Shown: positions 23,735-36,206 of the stretch, in pieces
Position numbering within the stretch: the first letter of the stretch is position 1
How the letters are laid out: every line of letters starts with the position of its first letter
Source of the DNA: Orthonyx spaldingii
Taxonomy: Eukaryota > Chordata > Aves > Passeriformes > Orthonychidae
Length of the DNA stretch: 64,000 bases
Assembly: GCA_013397795.1 (NCBI GenBank)
Contig: VZTJ01000801.1
Coordinates: 124,001 to 188,000 of the forward strand
Reading direction: 5' to 3'
Made by a program: the position numbers and the translations under genes
The notes under the pieces: model-generated
Databases searched by the model: none
Seen by the model: only the letters and a program-made list of their open reading frames with translations
Told to the model about the DNA's origin: nothing

Positions 23735-23993
23735 GTTCAGGTCCTGAATATTCACAGCGTGATCACCAATGTTCCCACAACTTGGGCTGGAGATGATGTA
23801 AGTAGTGGTTTTCTGCACAGTTCAATTTTTCTGGTGTGCTAATTCCAAACCTTTACCTCTGTTAGGTCTGTTAGAATCTGCTATGATTCTTTCTGCTGTT
23901 CTGCCTGCATTTATCTCAAGTTCTGTTGTGGCATCTTATCTTATGGGGATGGTGTTTTGAGACATGCAACTGCATTCTCTAAATCTGTAAGCA

Positions 23994-26900
23994 GCTTTAT
24001 CCTGCATTTTAGTGCAGATTTGCAAAATTGACTGTTAAGATTTATAATTGAAGTGCTTCATGCAAAGATGTACACAAAAGAAACCTTGGCCACTGTGCAA
24101 AAGTTTTTAATTCATCCTACAAAGACCTAAACTGTGCTATGTACTTGTGTGCAATCTGCTGCATCTCATTTATCTACTAACACCAAACATAAATACAAAA
24201 TGCAGCTTTATGGAATGCTGCATAACATGGTAGCTTGAGGGAATGCTTGGACTTTCTGCTGGAACTCCAGTAGAGATGACAGTAAAGGTAAAAATTCTGA
24301 TGCTTGAAATTGTATGATGAACTGAGCAGAAAGCACAAGCTATGACCATGCCAATACTATTGCTGTTCTTATTATTATCGACTCCATGACTAGCTGTAAT
24401 GTTTGCATGGAATGACTTTAATGTGAATAAGAAACTTTATTTTCTTCCGCTCTTCTGTAAGTGTGTGCATGGAAAGATAATATGATTTACCAAAATACCT
24501 TATGGCAAAGCTAGGAGAAAAGTCTCTTTTTGGAGTAAAGCATTTTAATAATAAGACTAGATTTTCACTCTGACCCTAGAGAGGAAATTCTCAATACTGC
24601 TTTGCTGATGCCCTAAATATTGCAGTCTCCCTGAGCATTACATTTTTGGAACACACTCCAGAAAATATATTTTTAAATATATGTGTTTTCTGAGGGTGAT
24701 AAACACTTACATAATCTAGTTCACAGCTAGAAGAGCATTCCAAAATAAGAAACAGAAAACATGAAGCAATGGAGCTATACAAACGAGAAGGAACCAAGCA
24801 ATGAGTTCTGCTTCCTGATTATGAAAGCTGGCTTTAGTGGCAAGTCGTCACTGAAGAGTATCTACAAACTGCACCACGGCAATCAGATTAATGATGATTT
24901 TCCCAGCTACATTTAGTCATGAAGGAATGGGATTCTTCCCTGATCTGTGGCTTGTGTAGCATAGCAATTTCAAACCCTTTGAAAGCAAATCTACAGTCTA
25001 GTAGTATTCCAATAAAATAGGTAATGGCTTAGCATAGGTGTGAAGGACTATCCATGATGAAAGGAAGTGTAATACAACTCATATCCAAAGTATCACTGAG
25101 CCAAGGAGAAAGCACAACTCAACATGCAGAAGAGGCTTTCATAGGTCCTGGGCACATCTGTACAGAGGAACTCCTGTAATGCAAACCAGACCAGTTCACA
25201 AACTGTCGTCCCCTGTGCCAGCTGTCTCTGCAAGTAAGCAAATGTTAGAGGAACTGGAGATCACCAGAGTGCAAGGGAAATTGAAATTACATGTCATATT
25301 CTGGTTTCTGTGGGACTGATTTTTAACCAAGAACTAGTTTCAACCACATGTACAGATATCTAGGATGTAATGGCTTTCTACAAGCATGGTGAAAACCAGA
25401 CACTGACTAGAAACATAGATGGGAGAACTGAAAATCCCCAACAGAAAGACTGCAATGTGAGTGCTCATTCAGGTCATCCCAACAAATTCCTGCTGCTCTT
25501 CAGCCAAATATGCAAAACCTCATGGGCTGGTCAGAAGGCTTGGTGCTGGCATCACCTCTCACTGAGCTGCAGGGCCAGGCACACTCAGGGAAGAGAACTG
25601 CTGCTGCAGTAGTTAGAGGATGTGTGTAAGAGGGAACAACAAACACTGAAGAAGAGTGATGAGAAATTACTGAGGATGCAGATTGCAGAACTCCTGTGTA
25701 GTGTACTATGTAGGACAGAAGTCCATAAGAATACAGGCTTCATTAATCCTCTGTTCACAATACAAGATATTTTCTGTTTGACCAAACAACTCTCTGATCA
25801 ATAAACATTTCATTCTATTATGAACCAAACACAGAGGACTCATTTGCTTAAAGCTTATTCAGAAGCTGATTTCTAGAGGTGAAGGTTGACTGTGTTTAAG
25901 CATTATTTACCTTTATCTTTTCTGTTGATAAGTATTTTTCTGAACTATATTTAGGAAAACTATTTAAAACCAAAACCACAGTTGTTCTGATATCTCAGAC
26001 GTACCATAAACTATTCTCTGGAATCATAACCAGGCCATTTTCAACATCTATGTATTTTATATATTTTCAATATTAATGTGAAAACCAACTTGCATCTAGT
26101 CAGAAATCTGAAAAGTCACAAGTGATCTTTACAAATTGGCAAGGGTTTGCTTCAGAAGAGAAGACAACTTCCTTGAGCAAAATTAGTAATAGTTACTAAG
26201 TTACTGTTTTCACTGGTGTATTTTACTTTAATAGTTCTGATTTTGATAAATGTTCAGTCTGATTTTATTTGAGGGCAAATAAGAATTTTTCTTACTTACA
26301 AAAATGAGACTGTCTAGCCTGTAGCCCTTAGGGGTGGAGAACTTCTCTGATTCCAGGCAGAGCTTTATTACAGAAATCTCCTAAGTGAATGGAAAGCAGC
26401 CCACACAGTATATAATCACTGCTTGTGAGTTTTCTCTGTGGGTTATTAAGATTAAAATGATTAGGTTACTGACTGTGTAGAGGAACAATTGTTCATTCAA
26501 CTGTGCATAAATAGTTTTAAAGGTGTGAATAGGTCTTGTTGTTGAATCAAACATTTTGCATAAAAATATCATTAGAAAGACACCCTAGTGTGGTTTTACG
26601 GGATAATAATTTCAGTAATAGAAATATGAACTCTGTTATATACATTATAAAAGCTTCTTACCCTGTAGAGTCCCCAGCAAGTGAGACTGCCACAATTCCC
26701 CTTTATATGGTTGCCATTTAATTGATGGAAAAAATCTGTAGCCAGAGGTAAGTGCTAAATCATCCTGTTAGCTCTGCCCCATTGTCTTGTACACTTCATG
26801 TTGGAACTCAAAATATCCTGAAATATGAATTTATACAGTAGCATTAAAAACCTTCAAACTCAATGTGCTTCTTCAAGGATGAACTGTTCATATGTATTTT

Positions 26901-29900
26901 ATATTTAATAGTCTGCAAAATATACTAGAAAGCCAGAAGTGAGGTATAGACAGTTTATGGTTCCTGTATTTGAAACGAAAGTTATTAGAACAACTTAAAA
27001 AAAGTTTTGTTAAATGTACTGTATTTTATGATCTAATATTTTACAAGTTGTATTGATCAAAACTATTCTGGCAGCAGAAAAGAAACAAAAGAGTAATAGC
27101 CAAGCTCAAGCTTCATGCAACCAAATAATAGCATGGAGTATTAAATGGAAAGCAAGACAAAAAGGACAAGAGAGATCACATAAAATCTGGTATTGCAGAG
27201 TATTAAATCTACTGCAGATAATCAGTGGCATATGAACAAAATTAAAATAGACAGTCCAAATCTGCAAGCTGGGAAACATAAATTTTTATCTCACTAATAC
27301 TTCCCTAATGGATAGTTCCAATGCATGATGGGGATTTATTTTTAAATAATGTTATTTCACTGCTAACTGACCTTACTGTCCAGTTCAATTTGCATAAGGA
27401 ATTGAGATGCTTAGAAGGTATGATTACTTAAGAAAAGAAAATTTTTGCAAAGTCACTCTGAAAGCTAGAACAAGAACAAGACATGTTTTGTTTTGACTTC
27501 AAGAAGCATTATGATAAACAAAATTCTTAAAATAGAAGCACAGAAAACCAATTCTATTTAAATGAAATTCTGAGACCATAATACATCTCCAAGCTTGGAG
27601 TGAGCTGCATTTCCTCCAAGTCTAGTTCTCCTGTGAAGCTTAGGAGGCTTTAATAGGGCTTTGGGCAAATGCAGGCATCTGCCCACACTGAGCTTATTTA
27701 AAGTCAGTGGCCCAACAGTAGATTAACTATATCGGTCCATAAATAATGCACCTGTCAATTGCACAAAATAGACCATCTATTTGCACAAACCCCCAGAATT
27801 TCTCAGAGTAAGTGTTGTGGGCCAATATGCTAATAATGCCAAACTTTGGGCAGTAGTAAGGATAGACCCTGACCTTGCTCAGGTGTAGATAATAATGACA
27901 TTGCAAGTAATTAATGATGTAACGATTACTTCCTGTTTGCTTTAACAGTAGCTCTTGTTTCCTGCAGATGTAGTGCCAGACCTTTTTGTTTTAAAAAAAG
28001 CATGTTTATAAGGCTACGGCATGTCATCACAGTGTGTGGTTGAAAAAAACTGTTAATTCTGCTTTGTCCTGGTTATTGTGGTTAGAATTGATAACATAGA
28101 ATCTTGTCCATAGATCTGACATCGTAATAGATATGAAGTCAGTCTGTACAGCCGTACGGTGTTTATATTAGAAAATTGACCAGTGGGAGGCAACAGTCAT
28201 TGTACCAGTATTAAAGTGTCTACATTGCTGAGTTATTACTACAATTAGGACAATTTATTTTCTTTCTAATTTTGGCCTGAGCAAACTAACTGTCTCCTAA
28301 ATACTTCCTGGGTACAGTTTGGGAGTTATCACTGTCCAATGACTATTCCTATTAGTAATTTTGGATTTGTTGGTGTGTTCTGCATAGAAAGTTTGTTTAA
28401 CAGTACAGGTACCAGCCTTTCTAGGTTCACCAGCTGCAGTACTGGAGAAAGGTCAGAAGCATGTTTAATTTATTATCATTGAAATTGCTTCACAGACTGG
28501 TAGTACATCACAGCTGTAACTTAGCAATCAGTAGCTCTGGGGTTGGGGAAAGAAGCTTCCGAGAAAGTTTTTGAGTTGCAAATGACCATATGAACAGATA
28601 CTATTCTTTTAGGCCATATTTAAACCAAATATTCAGAAGTGGCACAATTTTTGTTTTCACTTTGCATTGCAATAACCTACAAGATCTCCTTATAGTCTGT
28701 GAGAGCTGAAATGTATGTGGCCAACTGCTGTGAGTCTCCTTCCTCTTGTTAACCTGTTCAGTGATAGCTTTTAGCTCCTTGATTTCATCTTAGAGCCTTG
28801 GATGGCAATTGCCACAGCATAAAGGACAAATTTACCATAGCAATTTACTTGTCCTTCACTATGGCCTGATTGCATCAGAAATCTTTTTCTGTGGACAAAA
28901 TGCACAGATAATGACTGCATGGAAATTCTAAGTAGACATTTTAGAATTTTGGGTTGTGCTAAACCCTAGGTAGAAGGACGTGAAATTGTAAAAAACATAG
29001 ATATGTATAAAATACGGTGACACCAATCCTGAAGGATGGAGAGAATGAGATTTTTCACATTGAGAAAAGTGTGATAATGTCGTCCAGTGGGTCTTCAGTA
29101 AAGGGAAGGCTCAAACATCCTCATGACTCCTCTGATTCTCTCCTGTCACCTTGCTGCCAGCATGTGTGTTCTGGGAGAGGGATCAAACTTCCTTCTGGCA
29201 TGGACTCTGGCCTGGAGGCCTGAGGGAGAGCCATACTGGGAGACCACAGCAAGGCTGGGGAAAGTGTGACCCACGTCTTCCCTAGCAAATCTTGCTTGAG
29301 CTTGAGTTGTCATTCTTGTCTCCTAATCATATATAGAGGTTCTGCTTCTGTCCTTCCTTGTTTAGGCCTTTATGGAGTCTACTTATTCTAGGAGGTGATA
29401 GGAAAATCTCAGTATTCAAGGGACAAAAAAAGACAGAAGATGTAACTTTGTGTCTGAGGGAATTTTTAGCTCAGATGCATATCCCTTTTTATATGACTCT
29501 TGTATCCCACTACAAAATTGCTATTAAATAAGGCAATGGCTTCTTTCCCCATTAAACAAGAACAAATGAAAATATTTTCACAAGAGTGACCTACTGATTA
29601 CCAATCTGAAATGTAGGTTCCAAGTATATTTTCTAGATTTATTATTTTCTGCCAAAATTGATTTGGACAAAACCCATAGTAATTACCTAATATGTGGTTA
29701 GCAATTTTCCATCTCATTACACAACCCTTGTATCTTATTACCCATTTAAATGAATACCTGTTAAGTGATCAGACCTGTACAATGCAAACAATTTTTCGAT
29801 CCATCAAGCCAAAACAAATAGAGGACTACAATAAAGTCTTTACAACAGAATACCACAATATAGGATACAATAAAAATGGGATTTATCAGTGTAATGCATC

Positions 29901-31450
29901 AGCTGAATAAATGTAAAACTTTATAACAGAATCAAAATTACTTTTTGGGATGTCACATAACTATACTATAACCCTAATCTTTCAAAATCCCAAGGAGTTC
30001 TGAGGAGGCATTTTGTGTCATCCACATAAGACACTTCTCTGTGATGTATCAAAATGAAACACACTTAATACTTATACAGACCTAATACATAATAAGTACT
30101 ACTAAAATACTGGGAAAAAATTTAAAAGTGCATGAAAACTTGTTGTTTTCAACTTGTAATTTTTGCACTGCTTTTATGTAATCAAAGGTACATTTTGAAA
30201 ATATAAATATATTCACCCCAGAGTATGTATTGTCTTTTAAACATTTGCTTTCTAAAGCACATATGATGTTTTGGAAAAGCAAAAAGAGCATTGTAATGTG
30301 ATTCAAACTTAAAATGAAAAGTTAAACTTCAAGATTAGGATAATCAAGTCAAATTCAATTCTGCTATGGTTCAGCATACTGGAACCTGTTTCTATCCATT
30401 TACAGTTTTAAAGCAGAATAACAGGGTATGTAAATTGACATCTTGGTCAGTATATCCACAGAATGTAACTCTGTAGTTTTGCCTTTTCTTTTGCTGCTTT
30501 ATTATTTTTACATTCATAAATCAGTCATTTACTGAGTATTATAATTAGCACATATTTTGCATATAATTAGAGAAGATACTATAACAATCCCAAAACACTT
30601 CAGGAAAAAATCAAACCACCAAAAATGAATTACAAGTGAGGTAATATTCAGAAAAAAATCTTTCCACAAAATAAAGTGTCCTTATCATTTGTAGAGAACA
30701 GGAAATGAGCAGTATTCTGTTGTGGAAACCACCTAATTTTATTACTTTTTTCACTCATTTTCTAGACTTTTCAAGTAGTCAAACTCTGGTTCATGAGTCT
30801 GGAAAGTACTGTAAATATTATATTCTTCTCTAGAATGAAGACTGCTTTTATTCTGCAAGGACGCAATGTTTTTTGAAGCTGATGTTACTCAGTTCATTAG
30901 GAATTGTACATACACAGTGATGACTAGAAACTGTCAATTAGAAAAGAAACTTTTTGTACAGTTTTTTTTTCATAATACTTAACTTCGATAGCATGTACAC
31001 AGACTTCCTCTTCAGAAAAATAGATCTTCATATATATAAATATATGTGCAGCCATAGAACAGAGCATATCAAAGCAGTCTAGAGAACTGCTGTCCGCAGA
31101 ATAATTCCTGTGTTTGCTTGGAAGTGTTCTGGGCTCAGCTCCCTCTCCCAAGTGGTTTCAATGGAATTGGAGCAGAGAAGTTTGCTACGTCAGAAAACCT
31201 AATCCACCAATTTCAGGTGATTAATTTCCGCACTTCATCTAATCTCCTTTGCTTCCCATTATGCTATTTCTCACTGTAATCATAGTGTAGCAGATACAGA
31301 ACCATGAACTCCTGCTGTTTCCCAATGACCAACAAACCCAAATGAGAACAGAGTCAATAGAGAGGTGGAAAAATGCAAATTCAGGTCTTGGCTGCAGTGA
31401 GTTCTTAACTGAATATAGAGTGTAGCATAATTCAAAGTGAAAAGCCTAAG
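23994..31450. other. Unique AT-rich non-coding DNA
   Basis: About 7.5 kb with no supported gene, RNA gene or clear transposable element. A segment starting TGTTGTGGGCC at 27813, with a TTTATAAG box near 28004, could be an old LTR, but no right edge or target duplication was found. It is reported only as an observation. Nothing else stands out. Confidence 0.5.
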
Positions 31451-31455
31451 GACAT
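31451..31455. repeat. Target-site duplication GACAT, left copy
   Basis: GACAT directly precedes the TGTTAAGG edge of the LTR and is repeated exactly at 32438-32442. Confidence 0.82.
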
Positions 31456-32437
31456 TGTTAAGGTCTGGTTATTGAGAGATGTCTCTGCACAAATTAAGGT
31501 GCAAATTAGACCATATGCCAAAGTCAATAGTGTGGATTTTAATTAATAGTAAATGTGAGGTAGAAAGATAGAAAGAAACAGAGAAAAGAGAGAAAAAAAC
31601 CCCAAAAAAACAGAGACAGAGAGAATGAGAAGAAGCAGAAAATATCACCATCCATGGATCCAGAAGTATCCTACTGGTATATGGGATATATATACCAGTA
31701 TCTTTCACCTAGGCTTCTTTGTGGTGTGAGGTCCCAAGGTAATTCAAAACTTTTCACTATTTATTCCCTTTAGCAAACAAAATAAATAATGCTTATTGGC
31801 TACACAGTTCTCTTATTTTACTGGTTAAATGATTCTCTCATTTCTAATGCTAAATGGTCCCATGCTCAGTGTTTTGAGTTGGTAGGTTGTGAATTGATGG
31901 GTTGTGATCTCCCGGTTGTGATCTCCCCCTGTCAGAATTACCTTTATCCAGACCGAGCTGATTTCAGCACTGTTGCTGAGTTGGATTTCCTTGTGGCCAT
32001 AAATTCTGTATTCTTTATTTCCATTGTCATCGATACATTCCTCTCCCCCAGCTTTGATAACATCCCCCTTGGTATGAGATAACCCTCAGGCAATAATATT
32101 AGCTTTTTCATATATCAAGTTCTCATCACATGGCTTAATTTACAGTCCAAGTTCCATGAAGTTCCATTTGGGGGGAAGCTTGGGTGCTCACAGATGCCAT
32201 CTGTCCCATAACTTGGGGTGATTCTTGTCTGAGTAGTCTGAGTAGTTACTTCCTTACACAGTTTGCCACAGCGGGAGTTTTGGATGCATTACCCAGAAGG
32301 TGCTACCAGATCTCACCTCTGCCATGCCTGGAGTTAGTGCCATCCTGTCACTTCATTTTGTGCTTATCTCATGGCAAAGTCCTTCTTTGGCCTTTACAGT
32401 GTTTGAGACAGACAAGTATGATCTTTAAGTCCTTACA
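31456..32437 (-). mobile_element. Solo LTR, longer relative of copies A and B
   Basis: A 982-bp LTR, TGTTAAGG...CCTTACA on the + strand, flanked by perfect GACAT duplications. Both ends align with copies A and B. At the left edge, AATTAAGGTGCAAATTAGACC and CATATGCC correspond to the same blocks in copy B. At the right edge, the - strand start TGTAAGGACTTAAAGATC corresponds to TGTGTGGACTTAAGG in copy A. The middle is about 440 bases longer than in A and B. The polyadenylation signal has decayed (AATTAAAATCC on the - strand) and the family is clearly older here. GTATATGGGATATATATACC near 31676 forms a small imperfect hairpin. No gag, pol or env sequence was recognised. The 5-bp duplication fits an ERVL-type element. 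Confidence 0.83.
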
Positions 32438-32442
32438 GACAT
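32438..32442. repeat. Target-site duplication GACAT, right copy
   Basis: An exact repeat of the five bases at 31451-31455, directly after the CTTACA edge of the LTR. Confidence 0.82.
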
Positions 32443-34199
32443 TCATCAATTTTTCGTAATAACAACTTCCTTCAATGAGGATGGGGGCATCAATACGGGG
32501 AACCTATGTGGACATCATAGGTTCATAGTCCACTTAAAGTTCCCAGATAAGACTTCTCTGCATGTAAAATAATTATTCATCTATTTGAATACTCTCTGCA
32601 AAGTTTGATTGTCCTCTGATTCATGATGCTGTAGAAAAGGAATAATTTCAAAAAACCGCATTCTTCTTGAGCTGTATTTATGTATTCAAGCTCTCCAGAC
32701 TCTTAATTCTTGACCTTTTTTTAGTAACCATTTTTTTGACACACAGCTGTAGTACTGCACATTAAAATGTTGGAGAAAAGAGATACATAAGACACAGTTC
32801 ATATTAACTTTATTTGAAGCAAACAAATGTAACTTTTGTAACAGGACAAAAAATATATCCAATCTAGAGAAATAAGGGGAGTATCTGGATTTAAAGCAAA
32901 ACCCAAAATATGATCCTGTGCAACAAATAGAAGTATGTATTATAGGTGTCAGAAGTCCTTTTAAAGTGCATTTTTGTTTGGAATTATCTAGGTATTTATG
33001 TCATTTTATATTAATGAATGGTCTGAAAAATTGATATTAGAAAGACAAAAACGATACTGCCTTTGTGGGAAGCTTTTTCTTATTCTCTTTCTCTTTTTAT
33101 TTCCTTAGAATTTTATTACAGAAATGGAACTTTTTTTTTGTTCAAATGAAATAAAGTATGATAAAGCGCAGAAGCCTTGTTTTCAGAGTTAGCTGAATTT
33201 TTATTGCCTTGTGATAAATCTCAAGAAGCAAGGAATAGTGACAGAAACACTGAGTTGTTTCTGACTACATAATACAGTTACTAGGCACTGAGTTGTGCAT
33301 GTATGCACACACATACTTTAAAATAAATGTAGTCAAGCAGAATAAAATTTTCTAAGAGAAAAAGTTGAGCTAAGCTTTTTAATACAAAAAAAATCAACTT
33401 GATTAAGGAATCAGACCACCCACTGCTGGAAGAGAAAGACTGGTAGCATACATATTATGGATCTTTGGTGTCCACAGGCTGAAACATTGCAAGGTGGAAC
33501 TCTGCTGACTGGGTAATGAAAAAAATTATGCATTGACACAATGAAATAAAGCTTAAAAGATTTATTAATTAATGAATTTGCATTCTTCATAACCAAAATT
33601 TAAATCTCCCTGTTCAGAAATCTTCAGCATGTTCACATTAAGTGAATAAGAAAGCTACTTTCATACATGATTAACTCAACACCTATTTATTGAACCAACC
33701 TAGACATATGCAAAACATTTAGAAATGCTTAAAAGCCTTACTGAGTTGTGACCTGCCTATCTGATGTGAAGTCCTTTTTCATCACTATGAGTCTTTCTAT
33801 CAACTAGAAAGACCTCTGTTTTTGTGCAGGGGTAATACCTAGGTAGAACATTACAACATGCCCCTAAATAACTATCACACCATAAAACTAAGATGAAAAT
33901 TAACATTCTGCTTCACAAATTGCATTGTTTTGATTTTGTCAGCAGTTTGCATTTCACTTTGTTACTATTACCATTGCTGTATGTCAAGCATAGTTTCGGA
34001 TGAAATTTAGTTGCTTTTCTCTCAGAATACTGAAATATTTGGTTTGACTTCAGTGTACTTATTTGTTTGCATGGAGAAGGGCAATTTATTTGATGAAAGA
34101 ATTGCACCATTAATGTTACATGAAACCAGAACACTTATAAAAGTATTTCTTTAGTCCCAGAAAAGAGAGATGTGTTTGTATTGTATCAGTTGCAAAACC
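32443..34199. other. Unique AT-rich non-coding DNA
   Basis: No gene or known element was found. There are short A and T runs only, such as T9 near 33131. Confidence 0.55.
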
Positions 34200-34658
34200 T
34201 CACTCATTCTGTGACATGGTGTCCTCTGTTGGCTGCAGGTGTGTCACTGTTCCATGGGACCTCATGGGCTGCAGGGACACAGTTGCCTCACCATGATCTT
34301 CAGGGGCTGCAGGGGAATCTCTGCTAGGGCACCTGGAGCACCTCCTTCACCTCGTTGTTCACTGGCCTGAGGGTCTGAAGAGTTGTCTCCTTAGTGTGTT
34401 CTCACTTCTCTCTTCTCTGGCTGAAATTTTCTCCTGCACAATAATCTTTTCTCTGTCTTAAATATGTTATCCCAGAGACTGATGGGATCACATCCAACAT
34501 TGCTGATGGACTTGGCTTTGTCCAGTGTCAGGTCCATCTTGGCACTTTCTGGTTCTGGCTCTATCAAACATAGAATACAAGCTTCTGGTAGCTTCTCACA
34601 GAAGCCCCCACTCTAAACCCCTTGCTACCAAAACCTTACCACACAATAACCTTTTGCA
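34200..34658 (-). mobile_element. ERVL-type LTR, 5' portion, antisense
   Basis: Read on the - strand, the segment starts near 34658. It passes GGTAAGGTTTTGGTAGCAAG (about 34639 downward), CTTCTGTGAGAAGCTACCAG, a CCAAGATGGACCTGACACTGG block, and GGATAACATATTTAAGACAG near 34470, which holds the ATATTTAAG box. It then enters a stretch of CTGCAGCCC-type repeats on the - strand around 34230-34320. This is the order of the U3 and R part of a common passerine ERVL-type LTR as I recall it. The 3' part is missing, so the copy is truncated near 34200. Edges are approximate and no target duplication was found. Confidence 0.75.
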
Positions 34659-36206
34659 AAACCAAAGAGCCTAGAAGAACACCATGCATTAGGCAGGCAA
34701 TATCCTTCTGCCATGGAAATGACTTAGCGCAGCAGAACATTCTATTGCTGAAATAGCTGCTTCTTGTTACCGTTAGAAGGATCTGAGGAAGAAACCTGGC
34801 TGCCCACTAAAACAGGCAAATTTTCCCTTTCCTTGACTGCATAGCACAGTTTTTCTATTTTAGTTCCAGAGGTCTTTGCTACTCATCTCCATCACTCTCA
34901 GACTGTCCTCTTCATGATTATAAACTAGACCTTCAGCTCCATGCTCTCTACTTTGTAAGCTTCCTGCATAGGAGCTTCTTTGGAAGCAGCACTATGCTCA
35001 CTGCTCATATGCATACACGGGAAACACTTATCATCTAATTAATTACTGCAATAAAACCCTTTTTTGAAGAACACACATGAAATAACTCCCATCACTTACA
35101 CTTTAATAGATAACTAAGTTCTTACCTCTCCTTTGTTACTGGACAGATACTTCAGAGCATTTGATATGTGATAGATAGCCTAATACAGTGAAGTGTTGGA
35201 TTAGCTATACCTCTGGGATGACTTAAAAGCATAGGGTTTCGAGCATTCATTTAGACTACTTGTGCCTGAGGCTGTCACCCACACTGAGAAAAATTACCTA
35301 TACGAACCATATCATCCCCATCTTATTAAAAGAGTTACTAGTGTAGCTGTCAATCAAAGGTAACATCATGCCTCTGGCTGATTTCCCAGTACAAGTTCTT
35401 TTGCTTTAAACTAGCCAAAGTTTTAAAAGACAAAATGACATAGGAGTGTTCACTAGGGACGCAATTAAAATTCTATTAATGTTTAATCATGTGCTTTTTT
35501 GGAACAGAAGAAATACAACTATTTTCAAGTAAAAAATGTATAGCTTCACTAACTGGCAAAGTTAATTAGAGTACATTTTAATGTTGCTTCTTCAGGCCAT
35601 TTTAAAATTAACAACAACAATTATCTTCTGAACCCCTCTTTCAGTCCTGAGAGGAGTATATTTAATCATCAAGTGTCAGATCCTCTGTCTTTATTTTTCC
35701 TTTCTGTTTGATAAATTTCCTACTTAGAAATTCAGTTTCATATTTACAGAACATAATTCTTAAACAAGAAAGCCCATTGAAACCTTTCAAATTGAGTACA
35801 AAACAAACAGTCATATATGGCACTATGGACCTGAATGCAAAGCAAAATATTAGTGTCTTAGTAGGATACAGAATATTCCTTGAGACATTTAATTCATACA
35901 TTCAGCATTTGTAGCAAATGTATAGCAAATATTCAAAACCTTAAAAAGAGAATTCATCTAACCCTGTTAAGAGAGCATATCCTTCATTTGTCAAACACTG
36001 ATGTAACTGTGACTGACCTGTTCTTACCACATAATCTTTTGTGCTCCCAGATATACTTCTAGGTATCTTATCTGCTTGAATTTTTTATTTTATGTATGGA
36101 TCATAGTATAGCAAGGCCTATGAAAGTCAGAGAAGAGCTTTGATGACTACAGAGGCATTTATAATCCCTATTCAACATGATAAAACATTTACAAATTCAT
36201 ATAGTT
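34659..36206. other. Unique AT-rich non-coding DNA
   Basis: No gene or known repeat was recognised in this stretch. Confidence 0.55.

Larger units (their letters stand above)
23452..23993 (-). mobile_element. LTR copy B of an inverted LTR pair
   Basis: The same LTR family as copy A but on the - strand, about 542 bp, with TGTTATGAACC at the left edge. On the - strand it carries TATAAAAG (23727-23734) and AATAAA (23533-23538). Its core from the GAAAACCACTACTTACATC block to the GGACACTGCAGGAATC block differs from copy A at only two positions that I can see in about 160 bases. The outer U3 part differs much more. Copy B keeps 16 bases (ACGTGGTGGTGAC plus an ATCT unit) that copy A has lost. The right edge (TAAGCA at 23993) is inferred from family alignment and no clear target duplication was found, so that edge is uncertain by up to 20 bases. 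No internal retroviral sequence is attached. Confidence 0.85.

Noticed and set aside
21850..23993. Provirus with two LTRs
   Set aside because: The LTRs are inverted to each other and the spacer holds a CR1 tail with no gag, pol or env sequence.
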